Shown here one piece after another: positions 19,630 through 29,506 of a DNA stretch of 64,000 bases. The stretch's first letter is position 1. Every line of letters begins with the position of its first letter. A program made the translations under genes and the position numbers. This stretch comes from Roseiarcus sp963759955 (GTDB taxonomy: Bacteria > Pseudomonadota > Alphaproteobacteria > Rhizobiales > Beijerinckiaceae). The notes under the pieces were generated by a model. That model was not told the DNA's origin. It did no database searches and saw only the letters and a list, made by a program, of their open reading frames with translations. The stretch spans positions 49,844-113,843 of the forward strand of contig CAVXCA010000050.1 in NCBI GenBank assembly GCA_963759955.1. Reading direction: 5' to 3'.

Positions 19630-20589
19630 TCAAAACTTCCCGCCACCCGCCTTCCGCCACACCAGCATCGCCGTCGCCAAGTCTTCGATCGCCGCGCCGA
19701 CCGACTTGAACAGCGTGATCTCCTCGTCGCCCCCGCGCCCGGGCGCGCCGCGAACCAGCGCGGCGAGGTCGGCGACGACGTCGGCGCGCGTCAGGGCGCC
19801 GCTCTGCAAGGCGAGCGCGACGTCGCCGCCCTCGCTCAGCGCCGCGTCGGTGTCGACGAAGACGCGCGCGCGCTTCAGCGCCGCGTCGTCGGCCTCGCGC
19901 ATCCGCATCGAGAACGCGCCGACGAGGTCGAGATGCTGGCCGGCCTTGAGCCAGGCGCCGGCGATCAGCGGGGCCTGCGACAACGTCGCGCAGGAGATGA
20001 TGTCCGCTTCGGCAACCGCGTCCTGCAAATGTTCGACGGCGTGCGCGCGAAAGCCCTCGGCGCTGAGGCTTTCGGCGAGCCGGCGCGCGCCCTCCGGGCG
20101 ATGGTTCCACACCGCGATTCGCTCGATCGGGCGCTGGCTCGCGTGCGCGTGCGCCAGGAACGGCGCCATCGCGCCGGCGCCGACGATGAGCAGGCTCTTC
20201 GCGTCGGGGCGCGCGAGGTAGCGCGCCGCCAGCGCGGACGCCGCGGCGGTGCGCCACACCGTGAGCCGCGTTCCATCCATTGTGGCGATCGGCGCGCCGG
20301 TGGCGCCCGATTGCAGGACGTAGAGGCCGGACACGGCGGGCAGGCCGCGCGCCGCATTGCCGGGAAAGACGTTGACGATCTTCACGCCGAGATAGTCGCC
20401 GGCGCTGGCGCCGGCGGTCGTCCATGCCGGCATCAGCAGCGCGATCGCCGCGGGTTCGCCGGCGCGTTCGATTTCGTGGTGATGGCGCTGCGGTGCATGG
20501 AAACCGCCGCGAAACGCCTCGCCGAGCGCGTCGATCAGCGAGGGAAAATCGAGCGCGGCGTCGATCTGGCCTGCGGCGAAATGGCGCAT
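19630..20589 (-). CDS. Ornithine cyclodeaminase / mu-crystallin family protein
   Basis: A 319-residue NAD(P)-binding protein of the OCD/mu-crystallin family (ornithine or alanine dehydrogenase-like reactions). A Rossmann motif LLIVGAGAMAPFLA sits near the middle; VKIVNVFPGN, MDGTRLTVWRTAAASALAA and ISCATLSQAPLI are family segments, and DLVGAFSMRMREAD resembles the active-site Asp loop. I chose the ATG at 20589 (MRHFAAGQID); the longer frame from 20628 would run into lapA. It sits inside the lapA-trpF run, where Rhizobiales usually have the two genes adjacent. The substrate is not predictable. Confidence 0.85.
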   Translation of the reverse strand: MRHFAAGQIDAALDFPSLIDALGEAFRGGFHAPQRHHHEIERAGEPAAIALLMPAWTTAGASAGDYLGVKIVNVFPGNAARGLPAVSGLYVLQSGATGAPIATMDGTRLTVWRTAAASALAARYLARPDAKSLLIVGAGAMAPFLAHAHASQRPIERIAVWNHRPEGARRLAESLSAEGFRAHAVEHLQDAVAEADIISCATLSQAPLIAGAWLKAGQHLDLVGAFSMRMREADDAALKRARVFVDTDAALSEGGDVALALQSGALTRADVVADLAALVRGAPGRGGDEEITLFKSVGAAIEDLATAMLVWRKAGGGKF

Positions 20590-20605
20590 CCCGGTCAGGC
20601 CCTGT

Positions 20606-20938
20606 TCAGTGCTGCGTCGAGGGAACAACCGGCGCGACCGTATGCGCCCTCATCCTTTCGGCTTCGGCGCGCCACGTGTCGGCTTCGGCGCGACTTTGCC
20701 GCGCGGCGCGGCGATATTTTCCCTGCGCGAGCCAAGTCGCCGCGCCGCCGGCGACGACGCCGATCATCATCGCGCCGATCAGCACGACGAACAGCGGCGC
20801 GTCGATCGCGAAAGCGGGTATGTCGCCCGACGCGAAGGGATCGAACGAGACGGTGACGAAATGGCGATTGGCGAAGGCGAAAATCAGCAGGACGATCGCG
20901 ACGGGCGCGATGAGGACGAATTTGAGGAAGCGAACCAT
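20606..20938 (-). CDS. lapA: LapA family (DUF1049) membrane protein
   Basis: A 110-residue inner-membrane protein with two N-terminal helices (residues 6-24 and 48-70) and a cytoplasmic charged helix (KYRRAARQSRAEADTWRAEAERMR). LapA-type proteins help regulate lipopolysaccharide assembly in enterobacteria; the role in alphaproteobacteria is less certain. FANRHFVTVSFDPF is the typical linker between the helices. It follows ihfB, the conserved order in this order of bacteria. Confidence 0.85.
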   Translation of the reverse strand: MVRFLKFVLIAPVAIVLLIFAFANRHFVTVSFDPFASGDIPAFAIDAPLFVVLIGAMMIGVVAGGAATWLAQGKYRRAARQSRAEADTWRAEAERMRAHTVAPVVPSTQH

Positions 20939-21031
20939 GGGCGGAACCGACGACTTTCTCGCGCTTAGGAAACAGCGGCGCGAGAATGGCGCGAAAGCGC
21001 CCGCGGCGCAAACCAGCAGGCGTCGCGCCCG

Positions 21032-21322
21032 TCAGGCGCCGGGCTTGTGGTTGAGGCGTTCCCGCATTTCCTTGCCGGTCTTGAAGAACGGCACGAGTTT
21101 CTCCGTGACCGGCACCTTGTCGCCGGTGCGCGGATTTCGCCCGGTGCGCGCCAGACGCTGCTTGGTCGAGAACGCGCCGAATCCGCGCAGCTCGACGCGC
21201 TCGCCGCGCGCCAGGGCGTCGGTGATTTCGCCGAGAATGGCGTCGACGATGTGTTCGATGTCGCGTTGATATAGGTGCGGGTTACGCGCCGCCATTCGCT
21301 GCACGAGCTCGGACTTGATCAA
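21032..21322 (-). CDS. ihfB: Integration host factor beta subunit
   Basis: A DNA-bending histone-like protein acting with IhfA. The core matches strongly: IKSELVQRMAARNPHLYQRDIEHIVDAILGEI, GFGAFSTKQRLARTGRNPRTGDKV (the beta-ribbon arm with the intercalating Pro in NPRTG) and VPFFKTGKEMRERLN. I start it at the TTG at 21322 (read as MIKSELVQ), because GAGGGG lies upstream and the residues before it in the open frame have no similarity. That gives 96 residues, the normal size. Confidence 0.95.
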   Translation of the reverse strand: MIKSELVQRMAARNPHLYQRDIEHIVDAILGEITDALARGERVELRGFGAFSTKQRLARTGRNPRTGDKVPVTEKLVPFFKTGKEMRERLNHKPGA

Positions 21323-21375
21323 AGGAATGCCCCTCGAAACCACAACGCACGATTTTCGAACCGCTGCGCTGCAAC

Positions 21376-22341
21376 TTATTCCCCGGTAGACAGTTGCCAA
21401 ATCGAGACCAATCCGTCAACCGGACCGCTCTCGCTCATCCATTCACTACGCCGCAATGCGCCCGCGATCGAGTCCAGACCGACAGCATCCGCCGCCGCTG
21501 CGGCCAGACTGGTCAGTTTGAAGCCGGCGAACCCGGTGTTGGCGCGCCAATCGCGAACCGGCAGGCCCTTGGCGACGCCTTTTTCCGTCTCCAGCCATTG
21601 GATCGCTTCGCGCTCGCCGCCGATCGCGTCGGCGAGCTTCAGCGGCAGGCCCTGCCGGCCGGTGAACACCCGCCCGTCGTCGACGCGCGCCAGTTCGTCG
21701 TCGCTCAGATGGCGCCGCTCTTTGACCAGGCCTTTGAACCAGGCGAACGAATCCGCGACCAGCGCGGCCATCGCGGCGCGCGCTTCTTCGCTGGTCGGTT
21801 CGAGGCCGTTGGGAGCCGCCTTGAGCGGCGACGACTTGATCGATTCCATCTTGACGCCGACCTTGTCGAGCAGCCCCGAGACGTTCGGAAATTCGACCAG
21901 CACGCCGATCGATCCGACGATCGAATTGCCGCGAACGAAAATGCGGTCGGCGCCGAGCGCGGCGATATAAGCGCCGGAAGCCGCCATCGACCCGACGACG
22001 GCTGCGACCGGCTTCTTTTCGGCGAGGCGGCGAATTTCCTGGTAGAGGACTTCGGAGCCCTCGGTCGTGCCGCCGGGGCTGTTGATTTCGATGAGCGCCG
22101 CCGCGGCTTTCGAATCCCTGATCTCGTCGATCAGCTTCAGCGTCGCCGCGTCGCCGGTGATGACGCCGGAAATGGTGAGGCGCGCGATATGCGCTTGGCC
22201 GAGCCTGGCGGCGCTGGACCAGCGCACGCCGAGCGCGACCACGACAAGCGCGGCGGCGACAAAAGCCGCGATCCGCCAGAATCCGACTTGGCGGCGCAAC
22301 CGTCGGCGGTCGACCAGATAATCAGCGGCGGAAGAAGACAC
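21376..22341 (-). CDS. sppA: Signal peptide peptidase SppA (S49)
   Basis: A membrane-bound serine protease that degrades leftover signal peptides. One transmembrane helix near residues 24-45 (WRIAAFVAAALVVVALGV) is followed by the S49 domain. The nucleophile Ser lies in GSMAASGAYIAA, and the general-base Lys probably in MESIKSSPLK, the single-domain SppA arrangement. I use a GTG start at 22341 (VSSSAADYL) preceded by GAGAGG; the longer upstream frame lacks similarity and runs through a repeat. The protein is 321 residues. It is the first gene of the sppA-ihfB-lapA run. Confidence 0.93.
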   Translation of the reverse strand: MSSSAADYLVDRRRLRRQVGFWRIAAFVAAALVVVALGVRWSSAARLGQAHIARLTISGVITGDAATLKLIDEIRDSKAAAALIEINSPGGTTEGSEVLYQEIRRLAEKKPVAAVVGSMAASGAYIAALGADRIFVRGNSIVGSIGVLVEFPNVSGLLDKVGVKMESIKSSPLKAAPNGLEPTSEEARAAMAALVADSFAWFKGLVKERRHLSDDELARVDDGRVFTGRQGLPLKLADAIGGEREAIQWLETEKGVAKGLPVRDWRANTGFAGFKLTSLAAAAADAVGLDSIAGALRRSEWMSESGPVDGLVSIWQLSTGE

Positions 22342-22426
22342 GCGACCTCTCGACAACACCTCTCGTTCCGCCGCGCGGTGCGCGCCGGCAAGGTCATTAA
22401 CCCTAGTCGCCGCGCGGGGCGCGTGC

Positions 22427-22499
22427 AAGCGTGACATGCGTCGAGCGTGGCAAACGCGAGCGAAAGCGTGACAGAAATGCGTCAAGCGTGACGAACGCG
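22427..22499. repeat. Tandem duplicated ~34-base element upstream of sppA
   Basis: Two copies, 22427-22458 and 22464-22499, align as AAGCGTGACA, then TGCGTC-AGCGTG-C-AACGCG, the second with a 4-base insertion. They lie upstream of sppA on its coding side and downstream of the SpoIIAA-like gene. They could be paired binding sites or a simple duplication. Confidence 0.6.
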
Positions 22500-22543
22500 G
22501 GCAAGGGCCTCAGTCGCGCGAAGAAAGCCGGTCCGGCGCGCCC

Positions 22544-22912
22544 TCAATCGTTGGAGACGATCCATGCGCGCGCCTGCGCGGCTTGCGATGTCGGAAACGC
22601 TTTCATCGCGGCGGGCATCAGGAAGCCGAACAGCATCATCGTGTGCTTGATCCATTCGACGTCGGTGACCACGGCGACCCGCTCCCACCGGGTGAAGTGC
22701 GCCATGCCGACCTTGAAGTCCTCCCACATGGCGCCGGGGTCGATCCCCGCGAAATCGGCGGGCGTTTCGTAGTAGAGGCGGAGTCTCTCGTGTTTCTGCA
22801 GCGCCTTTTCGACGGTGGGGACGAGCACGGAATCGTAGTCGGCCTTGGTCACGCGTCCCTTGCAGACGAAGGCGAGAACGTCGTCGGGAAAATTCGTCAA
22901 CTGCTCGATCAT
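22544..22912 (-). CDS. SpoIIAA-like STAS-fold protein
   Basis: A 122-residue protein of the SpoIIAA-like family (a small STAS-related fold common in proteobacteria, function undefined). Typical segments: DVLAFVCKGRVTKADYDSVLVPTVEKALQKH, LRLYYETPADFAGIDPGAMWEDFK, and WERVAVVTDVEWIKHTMMLFGFLMP. No catalytic motif and no membrane anchor. It is separately transcribed from sppA, about 200 bases upstream. Confidence 0.85.
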   Translation of the reverse strand: MIEQLTNFPDDVLAFVCKGRVTKADYDSVLVPTVEKALQKHERLRLYYETPADFAGIDPGAMWEDFKVGMAHFTRWERVAVVTDVEWIKHTMMLFGFLMPAAMKAFPTSQAAQARAWIVSND

Positions 22913-23051
22913 CGGCCTTCTCCTTGGCGGGGCGCAGGAGCGCTGGCGCGAATCGTCCCTGGCCGGAAGTCCGTCTCCAAGTCCCGGTTTCGCCCCGTGA
23001 AGCGGGGACGAGATTTCGGCGCCTTCTTTCTCTGGCCGCTTGCGGCGGCCG

Positions 23052-24059
23052 CTAGGAGGCGCGCCCGCTCGCGTATTGGCCGGTCTTGCGGAAGCGATAG
23101 AGATAGGCCGGCGCGATCGCCTCGACGCCCTGCGGATTGACGCCGAGATCGCGTAGCGTGCGCCCTTCGGCGATCGCCGCGGCGGACACCACGTTGTCGT
23201 GACGCAGCAGCTCGATCTGGTCGCGCGTCGTCGTCAGCGCCTTGGGGAAGCGGCCGAGCGAGAGCGCGCTGGCGATCTCGGTGGAGCGCGCGACGAGGCG
23301 CGAGACGCCGAAGGGAAGACCGACGAGGGCGCGCCGGCGATCGACGATGCGCAACGTGCGCTCGACCGCCTCGCGCAGAGTCATCACCTCCGGGCCGCCG
23401 AGTTCGTAGGTTCGCGCCGCGGCGGCCGCGCCTTCGAGCGCGCGCGCCGCCGCCAGCGCGACGTCGCCGGCGAAGACCGGCTGCAATTTCGTCGCCCCGC
23501 CGCCGAACAGCGGCAAGACGGGCAGAAAACGCGCGAGCGCGGCGAAGCGGTTGAAGAATTCGTCCTCCGGCCCGAACACGACCGACGGGCGCAGCACGAT
23601 CGCGTCGGGGAAGCCTTGGAGCGTCGCCCCTTCGCCGCGGCCCTTGCTGGCGATGTAGGGATTGCTCGACGCGGCGTCGGCGCCGATGCCGGAGACATGC
23701 ACGAGCGCGCCGACGCCCGCCGCGGAAGCCGCGCGGGCGATCTCGCCGGCGCCCAAGACATGGACGGCGTCGTAGGTTTGCTTGCCGCTCTGGCGCTTGA
23801 CGCCGGCGACGTTGACGACCGCGTTGGCGCCCTCGATCGCCGCCTTGATCGAATCGGGATAGCGCAGGTTGGCCTGCACCGCCTGGACTTGCCCGACGAC
23901 GCCGAGCGGCTGCAGGAACCCGGCCAAGTCCGGGCGCCGCACCGCCACCCGCACCCGCCAGCCCTGGCGCGCCAGCGCGCGCACGATATGGCGCCCGATA
24001 AAGCCCGAACCGCCGAAAACCGTCGCCAGACGATCGCTGTTATAGAGGGCTTCGGCCAT
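23052..24059 (-). CDS. NAD(P)-binding complex I NDUFA9-like protein
   Basis: A 335-residue atypical short-chain dehydrogenase/reductase. The N-terminal dinucleotide motif is VFGGSGFIGRHIVRAL, and there is a V-N-V-A-GVKRQSG region and a VHVSGIGADAASSNPYIASKGRGE active-site-like stretch resembling the NDUFA9/epimerase group found in Rhizobiales. Alphaproteobacterial members are proposed complex I accessory proteins; that role here is inference. The ATG at 24059 follows GGAG at good spacing; the longer frame to 24152 has no similarity. Confidence 0.88.
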   Translation of the reverse strand: MAEALYNSDRLATVFGGSGFIGRHIVRALARQGWRVRVAVRRPDLAGFLQPLGVVGQVQAVQANLRYPDSIKAAIEGANAVVNVAGVKRQSGKQTYDAVHVLGAGEIARAASAAGVGALVHVSGIGADAASSNPYIASKGRGEGATLQGFPDAIVLRPSVVFGPEDEFFNRFAALARFLPVLPLFGGGATKLQPVFAGDVALAAARALEGAAAAARTYELGGPEVMTLREAVERTLRIVDRRRALVGLPFGVSRLVARSTEIASALSLGRFPKALTTTRDQIELLRHDNVVSAAAIAEGRTLRDLGVNPQGVEAIAPAYLYRFRKTGQYASGRAS

Positions 24060-24207
24060 CGCCGCTCGACTCCGCGCTGATGAGTTCCGCCCCTCCATAG
24101 GCGAACGCGCGGCGGCTGTACAGGCGCAGCGATGTTCGGCAATGTGCGCCACGTCCCCGCATATCCCGCGTCCCGGTAAACCCAGGTCGTCGCATACCTA
24201 AAATCCG

Positions 24208-24582
24208 ATGATTTTCCTTGCGTTCGCGTCTATCGTCGTCATTGCGGACCCGGCGCTGCTTCGCGCCGCCGAGCCGAGCGAGCGGGTGCGCGCGACGCAG
24301 ATCTTGGACCGCCTCATGCCGGTGAGCCCGCGCGCCGAGGGCACGGCGTTCGACATCAGGAACGCCACGAAACCCGAGCCCTGCGCCATCGAGACGATTT
24401 CCTGCCCGGTGCTGACGATCAGCGCCGCGGACGACGCGTTCGGGACCGCCGATCGAGCGAGCGCCGTCGCTGCCGGCGTTCGCGACAGCAGGGCGGCGAT
24501 CCATCCGACGGGCGGCCACGCCCTGGTCGGGCGCTACGAGGAGGCGCGGCGCGAGATCCTCTCGTTTCTCGCGGGGCCGTGA
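24208..24582 (+). pseudogene. Alpha/beta hydrolase, 3' fragment
   Basis: A 124-residue open frame that matches only the last third of an alpha/beta hydrolase: PCAIETISCPVLTISAADDAFG (the strand and turn carrying the acid residue) and the catalytic-His region HPTGGHALVG, ending in a helix REILSFLAG. There is no nucleophile elbow (G-x-S-x-G) and no N-terminal core sheet, so a complete enzyme cannot be made. The 5' part has been lost, and this sits exactly at the border where GC-rich sequence gives way to the AT-rich island. Confidence 0.65.
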
Positions 24583-24813
24583 GATGCGCGCAGAGGCGTT
24601 GAATTGGGGAATTCGTATCACTGTAAAGCCCCGTGTAATGCAGGGTTAGGCGCATGTGCGTGTGTAACAGGTTGACCTCCACCTTCTTGTCTGCCCCAAC
24701 TGCCTCGCTGTTTCGCGACTGGCCCGGGCGCAGGCCTAACCCGACGCTACGATGATTTCCTGTTTGACCTCGTTGGATACTACAGCCTATGCATGACCGC
24801 TGGAGATAGAAAG

Positions 24814-25767
24814 ATGTCCTCGAGCTCCGACAAATTGCCGACCTATTCTCAAACCCTAGTCACGTCCGAGGAAAAACTTCGGTTGATGAGAGAAAAGGCG
24901 AAAGCTTTTGGATTGGACAAAGATATATTGTTTGGCACTTTTGGCTCATTCGCACGGCGCGAAGCCACAACGGAATCAGATTTGGATTTTTTTGTCGTGC
25001 ATCGGGGAGACCGTTCAACCAAGGCGGAAAATGCATTGCGTCTTCTTGGCCCACAGTTACTAGACGTTGCCGGTCGTCCGCCGTCGCAAACAGGTTATTT
25101 CGGGCACGCTGACAAATATGAAGATATGTTAATAAACATTGGCGGAGAACACGATGGAAATCCCGAGCTGACGCGTAGAGTGCTGCTTTTGTTAGAAAGT
25201 GACTGGCTCGCTGGAGAGCAGTTATTTTCAGATTTGCGCAGGAATTTAATTAAACAATATGTAAAGTCAGCGATATCGTCGCATCAATTATGTTTATTTT
25301 TGTTAAACGATATCATACGATACTATAGGACTATTTGTGTAGATTTCGATTTCAAAACCGTCCAAAACTCAAAGCCGTGGGGCCTAAGAAATATAAAACT
25401 CGTATACTCACGAAAATTAATTTATTTCAGTGGTATAGTCTTGATTGCGAATACATATCAAAGATCATATTTGGAAAAATTGCGAATTCTAGAAGCGGGT
25501 TTCGCGAAGACGCCTATAGATCGAGTTCTCGACATTTGCGGAGATTCGGCGTTGCCCGCGATGAATTTATACGACGAATTTCTTAAAGCGCTTAGCGACT
25601 GTGCAATACGTAGGCAGCTTGAATCAACTACAGAGCAATTACGTAATAAGAACGAGACGTACCGTACTTTGAAGGACAATGGGCATCATTTTTCATTAAA
25701 GCTATTAAATGCCCTAGTGTATACATTCGGGGCGACTCACCCAATTCACAGAGCGCTGGTTTTATAA
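24814..25767 (+). CDS. Nucleotidyltransferase-fold protein with C-terminal helical domain
   Basis: A 317-residue protein. The N-terminal domain carries the Pol-beta-type nucleotidyltransferase signature: GSFARRE (Gly44-Ser45) and DLDFF (Asp56, Asp58). After about residue 140 it becomes a helical region rich in Lys/Tyr/Leu (LFLLNDIIRYYRTICVDFDF, RKLIYFSGIVLIANT). I chose the ATG at 24814 because GGAGA lies 7 bases before it; an ATG 21 bases upstream lacks one. Base composition is far more AT-rich than its neighbours, with TTA, AAA and ATA codons throughout, which points to recent transfer. It ends tail-to-tail with the HD gene. The nucleotide substrate and acceptor are unknown. Confidence 0.8.
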   Translation: MSSSSDKLPTYSQTLVTSEEKLRLMREKAKAFGLDKDILFGTFGSFARREATTESDLDFFVVHRGDRSTKAENALRLLGPQLLDVAGRPPSQTGYFGHADKYEDMLINIGGEHDGNPELTRRVLLLLESDWLAGEQLFSDLRRNLIKQYVKSAISSHQLCLFLLNDIIRYYRTICVDFDFKTVQNSKPWGLRNIKLVYSRKLIYFSGIVLIANTYQRSYLEKLRILEAGFAKTPIDRVLDICGDSALPAMNLYDEFLKALSDCAIRRQLESTTEQLRNKNETYRTLKDNGHHFSLKLLNALVYTFGATHPIHRALVL

Positions 25768-26751
25768 TACGCCGTCATCTGAACGTCGTACTCTAGAATA
25801 CCGTTCTGGCGCTCCCACAGGCGCGGATTCGTCAATCCAAAACTTGCCTTTCGGCCCGTGCATTTGATCAATTCTTGACCAAAGACACGATGTCAAATTT
25901 CTGACGGACGCAAATTGTTCAAGTAGAATAGGGTGCTTGCGGAAAAATTGTGGCTCTCCTAGTAAGAAATCCAATTCATCTAGATGAAATTCTCTTCCGT
26001 AATTCATCGCGATAGAATCAGCTATACGACCGCAGCTTCCGTTAATCAGCCGCTCGTAGACAATACATTTTTCGGACCAAAATTCGTCGAATACGTCTTT
26101 TTCTTGATCGAAATGAGCGCGTAATACATCTTCCATCCCGCATTTAGAGGTGTCGCATTCAATAAAATGGCGCGACCGATGTATTCCCTCAATAGTATCT
26201 ATGTTAACAGGATGCGAAAACGCATCATTGTGTCGCTCTCCGTGCAATGCGCCGTCGATCAACTTAACTATGCGGGTGGGATCAAGGCCGCATTCCGTCA
26301 ATATATCATATATTTCGCGACCAAATCGCTCATTTCCCAATATGATATCACGACCTATAGTGTGATGATCGATGCCAAAGTGCTCTTTGAAATAGGGTTC
26401 TAATGAATGCGACAGCGGGCCGTGACCCACATCATGAAGCAATGCGGCAGCAGTCAATTCATCGCGTTCGACTTCTCCAAGCCCCGCGGCCTTTGCGAAT
26501 CGGATACCAATTGCGGCCACGCCGAGCGTGTGGTCCCACCGCGTCCTATCTTTGTCCAGAGGTGATGCCGATATCACGTAATCGATAGCGCCAAGGAAAG
26601 AAACCGTTTGAAGGCGGACCAGAGGGCGACTCGACAACAAGCGTCGCAACATCGACGTATTCAGATATGCGCTTGATCCGCCATGGGTCCAACGAGCGGC
26701 AGCTGCTTTGCTCGCCTCGAACAGTGCTGGCCTTGCTTGTGTCATTGTCAT
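25762..26751 (-). CDS. HD-domain phosphohydrolase (dGTPase/SAMHD1-like)
   Basis: An HD-superfamily metal-dependent phosphohydrolase of about 329 residues. The metal ligands read as His74 (RWDHTLGV), His106-Asp107 (ALLHDVGHGPLSH) and Asp185 (VNIDTIEG), all present. The HDVGHGPLSHS form is typical of the dNTPase-like branch, so hydrolysis of a (d)NTP or a signalling nucleotide is plausible inference. Start uncertain: ATG 26751 is used, with TTG at 26769 and ATG at 26745 as alternatives, and none has a clear ribosome-binding site. It is AT-rich like its partner, and its final Leu codon and stop overlap those of the nucleotidyltransferase in the palindrome TTATAA. Confidence 0.82.
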   Translation of the reverse strand: MTMTQARPALFEASKAAAARWTHGGSSAYLNTSMLRRLLSSRPLVRLQTVSFLGAIDYVISASPLDKDRTRWDHTLGVAAIGIRFAKAAGLGEVERDELTAAALLHDVGHGPLSHSLEPYFKEHFGIDHHTIGRDIILGNERFGREIYDILTECGLDPTRIVKLIDGALHGERHNDAFSHPVNIDTIEGIHRSRHFIECDTSKCGMEDVLRAHFDQEKDVFDEFWSEKCIVYERLINGSCGRIADSIAMNYGREFHLDELDFLLGEPQFFRKHPILLEQFASVRNLTSCLWSRIDQMHGPKGKFWIDESAPVGAPERYSRVRRSDDGVL

Positions 26752-26769
26752 AGGGGCGCAGCCGTTCAA

Positions 26770-27225
26770 TCCGCAACTGACATGCCTATATTACGCGTCC
26801 AGATTCGCTCGCGGGCCTTAACGGACCAGAGTGCACAATGCACGGCAAAAAGTTACCGAATAGGGTACATTAATAACAGAGAAGAGGCCACCATTCGTTT
26901 CGCCCGGTTCACGGGAACATGGTTTACGGTGATGGGGTGGACGGCGCGTGGACCGCATCGATGTGCCAAGGTGGTTTTACGGGGATAGGATGCAAATGTC
27001 CGAATTTATCCTACTTCCTGTTTCATAAAATGCTTGAACAAATAGCGAGATAGATCGACCCCTCAATGCGCCGGCCTCCGCTCGCGCGCGAGGCCCGCGC
27101 TGCGCCGCGCGGCGGCGGAAAAACGTCACGCAAGCCCTTGGAAACAAACCATCGCGCCCGAGAACGGCGCCGCCTTCGGTCGGTTCGGCCGCGGCCGCGC
27201 CGCCATGCGCCGGGCCCCGCGCGCC
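26770..27225. other. Island border, no gene seen; contains a small inverted repeat
   Basis: About 455 bases between the HD gene and the EF-G-like gene. A perfect 5-base-arm inverted repeat (GTGCA-CAA-TGCAC, 26831-26843) lies in the likely promoter region of the HD gene. The AT-rich composition fades into GC-rich near 27060. The short open frame around 26890-26990 does not resemble any family I recognise. Confidence 0.4.
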
Positions 27226-29289
<2,064 letters not shown>

Positions 29290-29506
29290 CGCCTTCTCCT
29301 ATCCTTGCCTGGGCCCGGAATCGCCCGCGCCCCAAGTCCAGGCTAACCCTTTGATGTATGCTTGCAAGTCTTTGGACGCCGCGCAAGCGGTCCTTTGGCG
29401 CCCGCTGAGGGGGGCGCCTGTGGCCTTCGGCGGGCGGTTGCGATAGGAACGCGGCTCTAAACGCGCCGAGCGGGGGACGGCGCCCTTCGGCCTCGGGAAG
29501 GATGGC

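Noticed and set aside
24814..26751. CBASS, Thoeris or another named defence system
   Set aside because: The NTase is not a recognisable CD-NTase, and no Cap2/Cap3, TIR or effector with a membrane domain is nearby; I left it as an unnamed NTase/HD pair.
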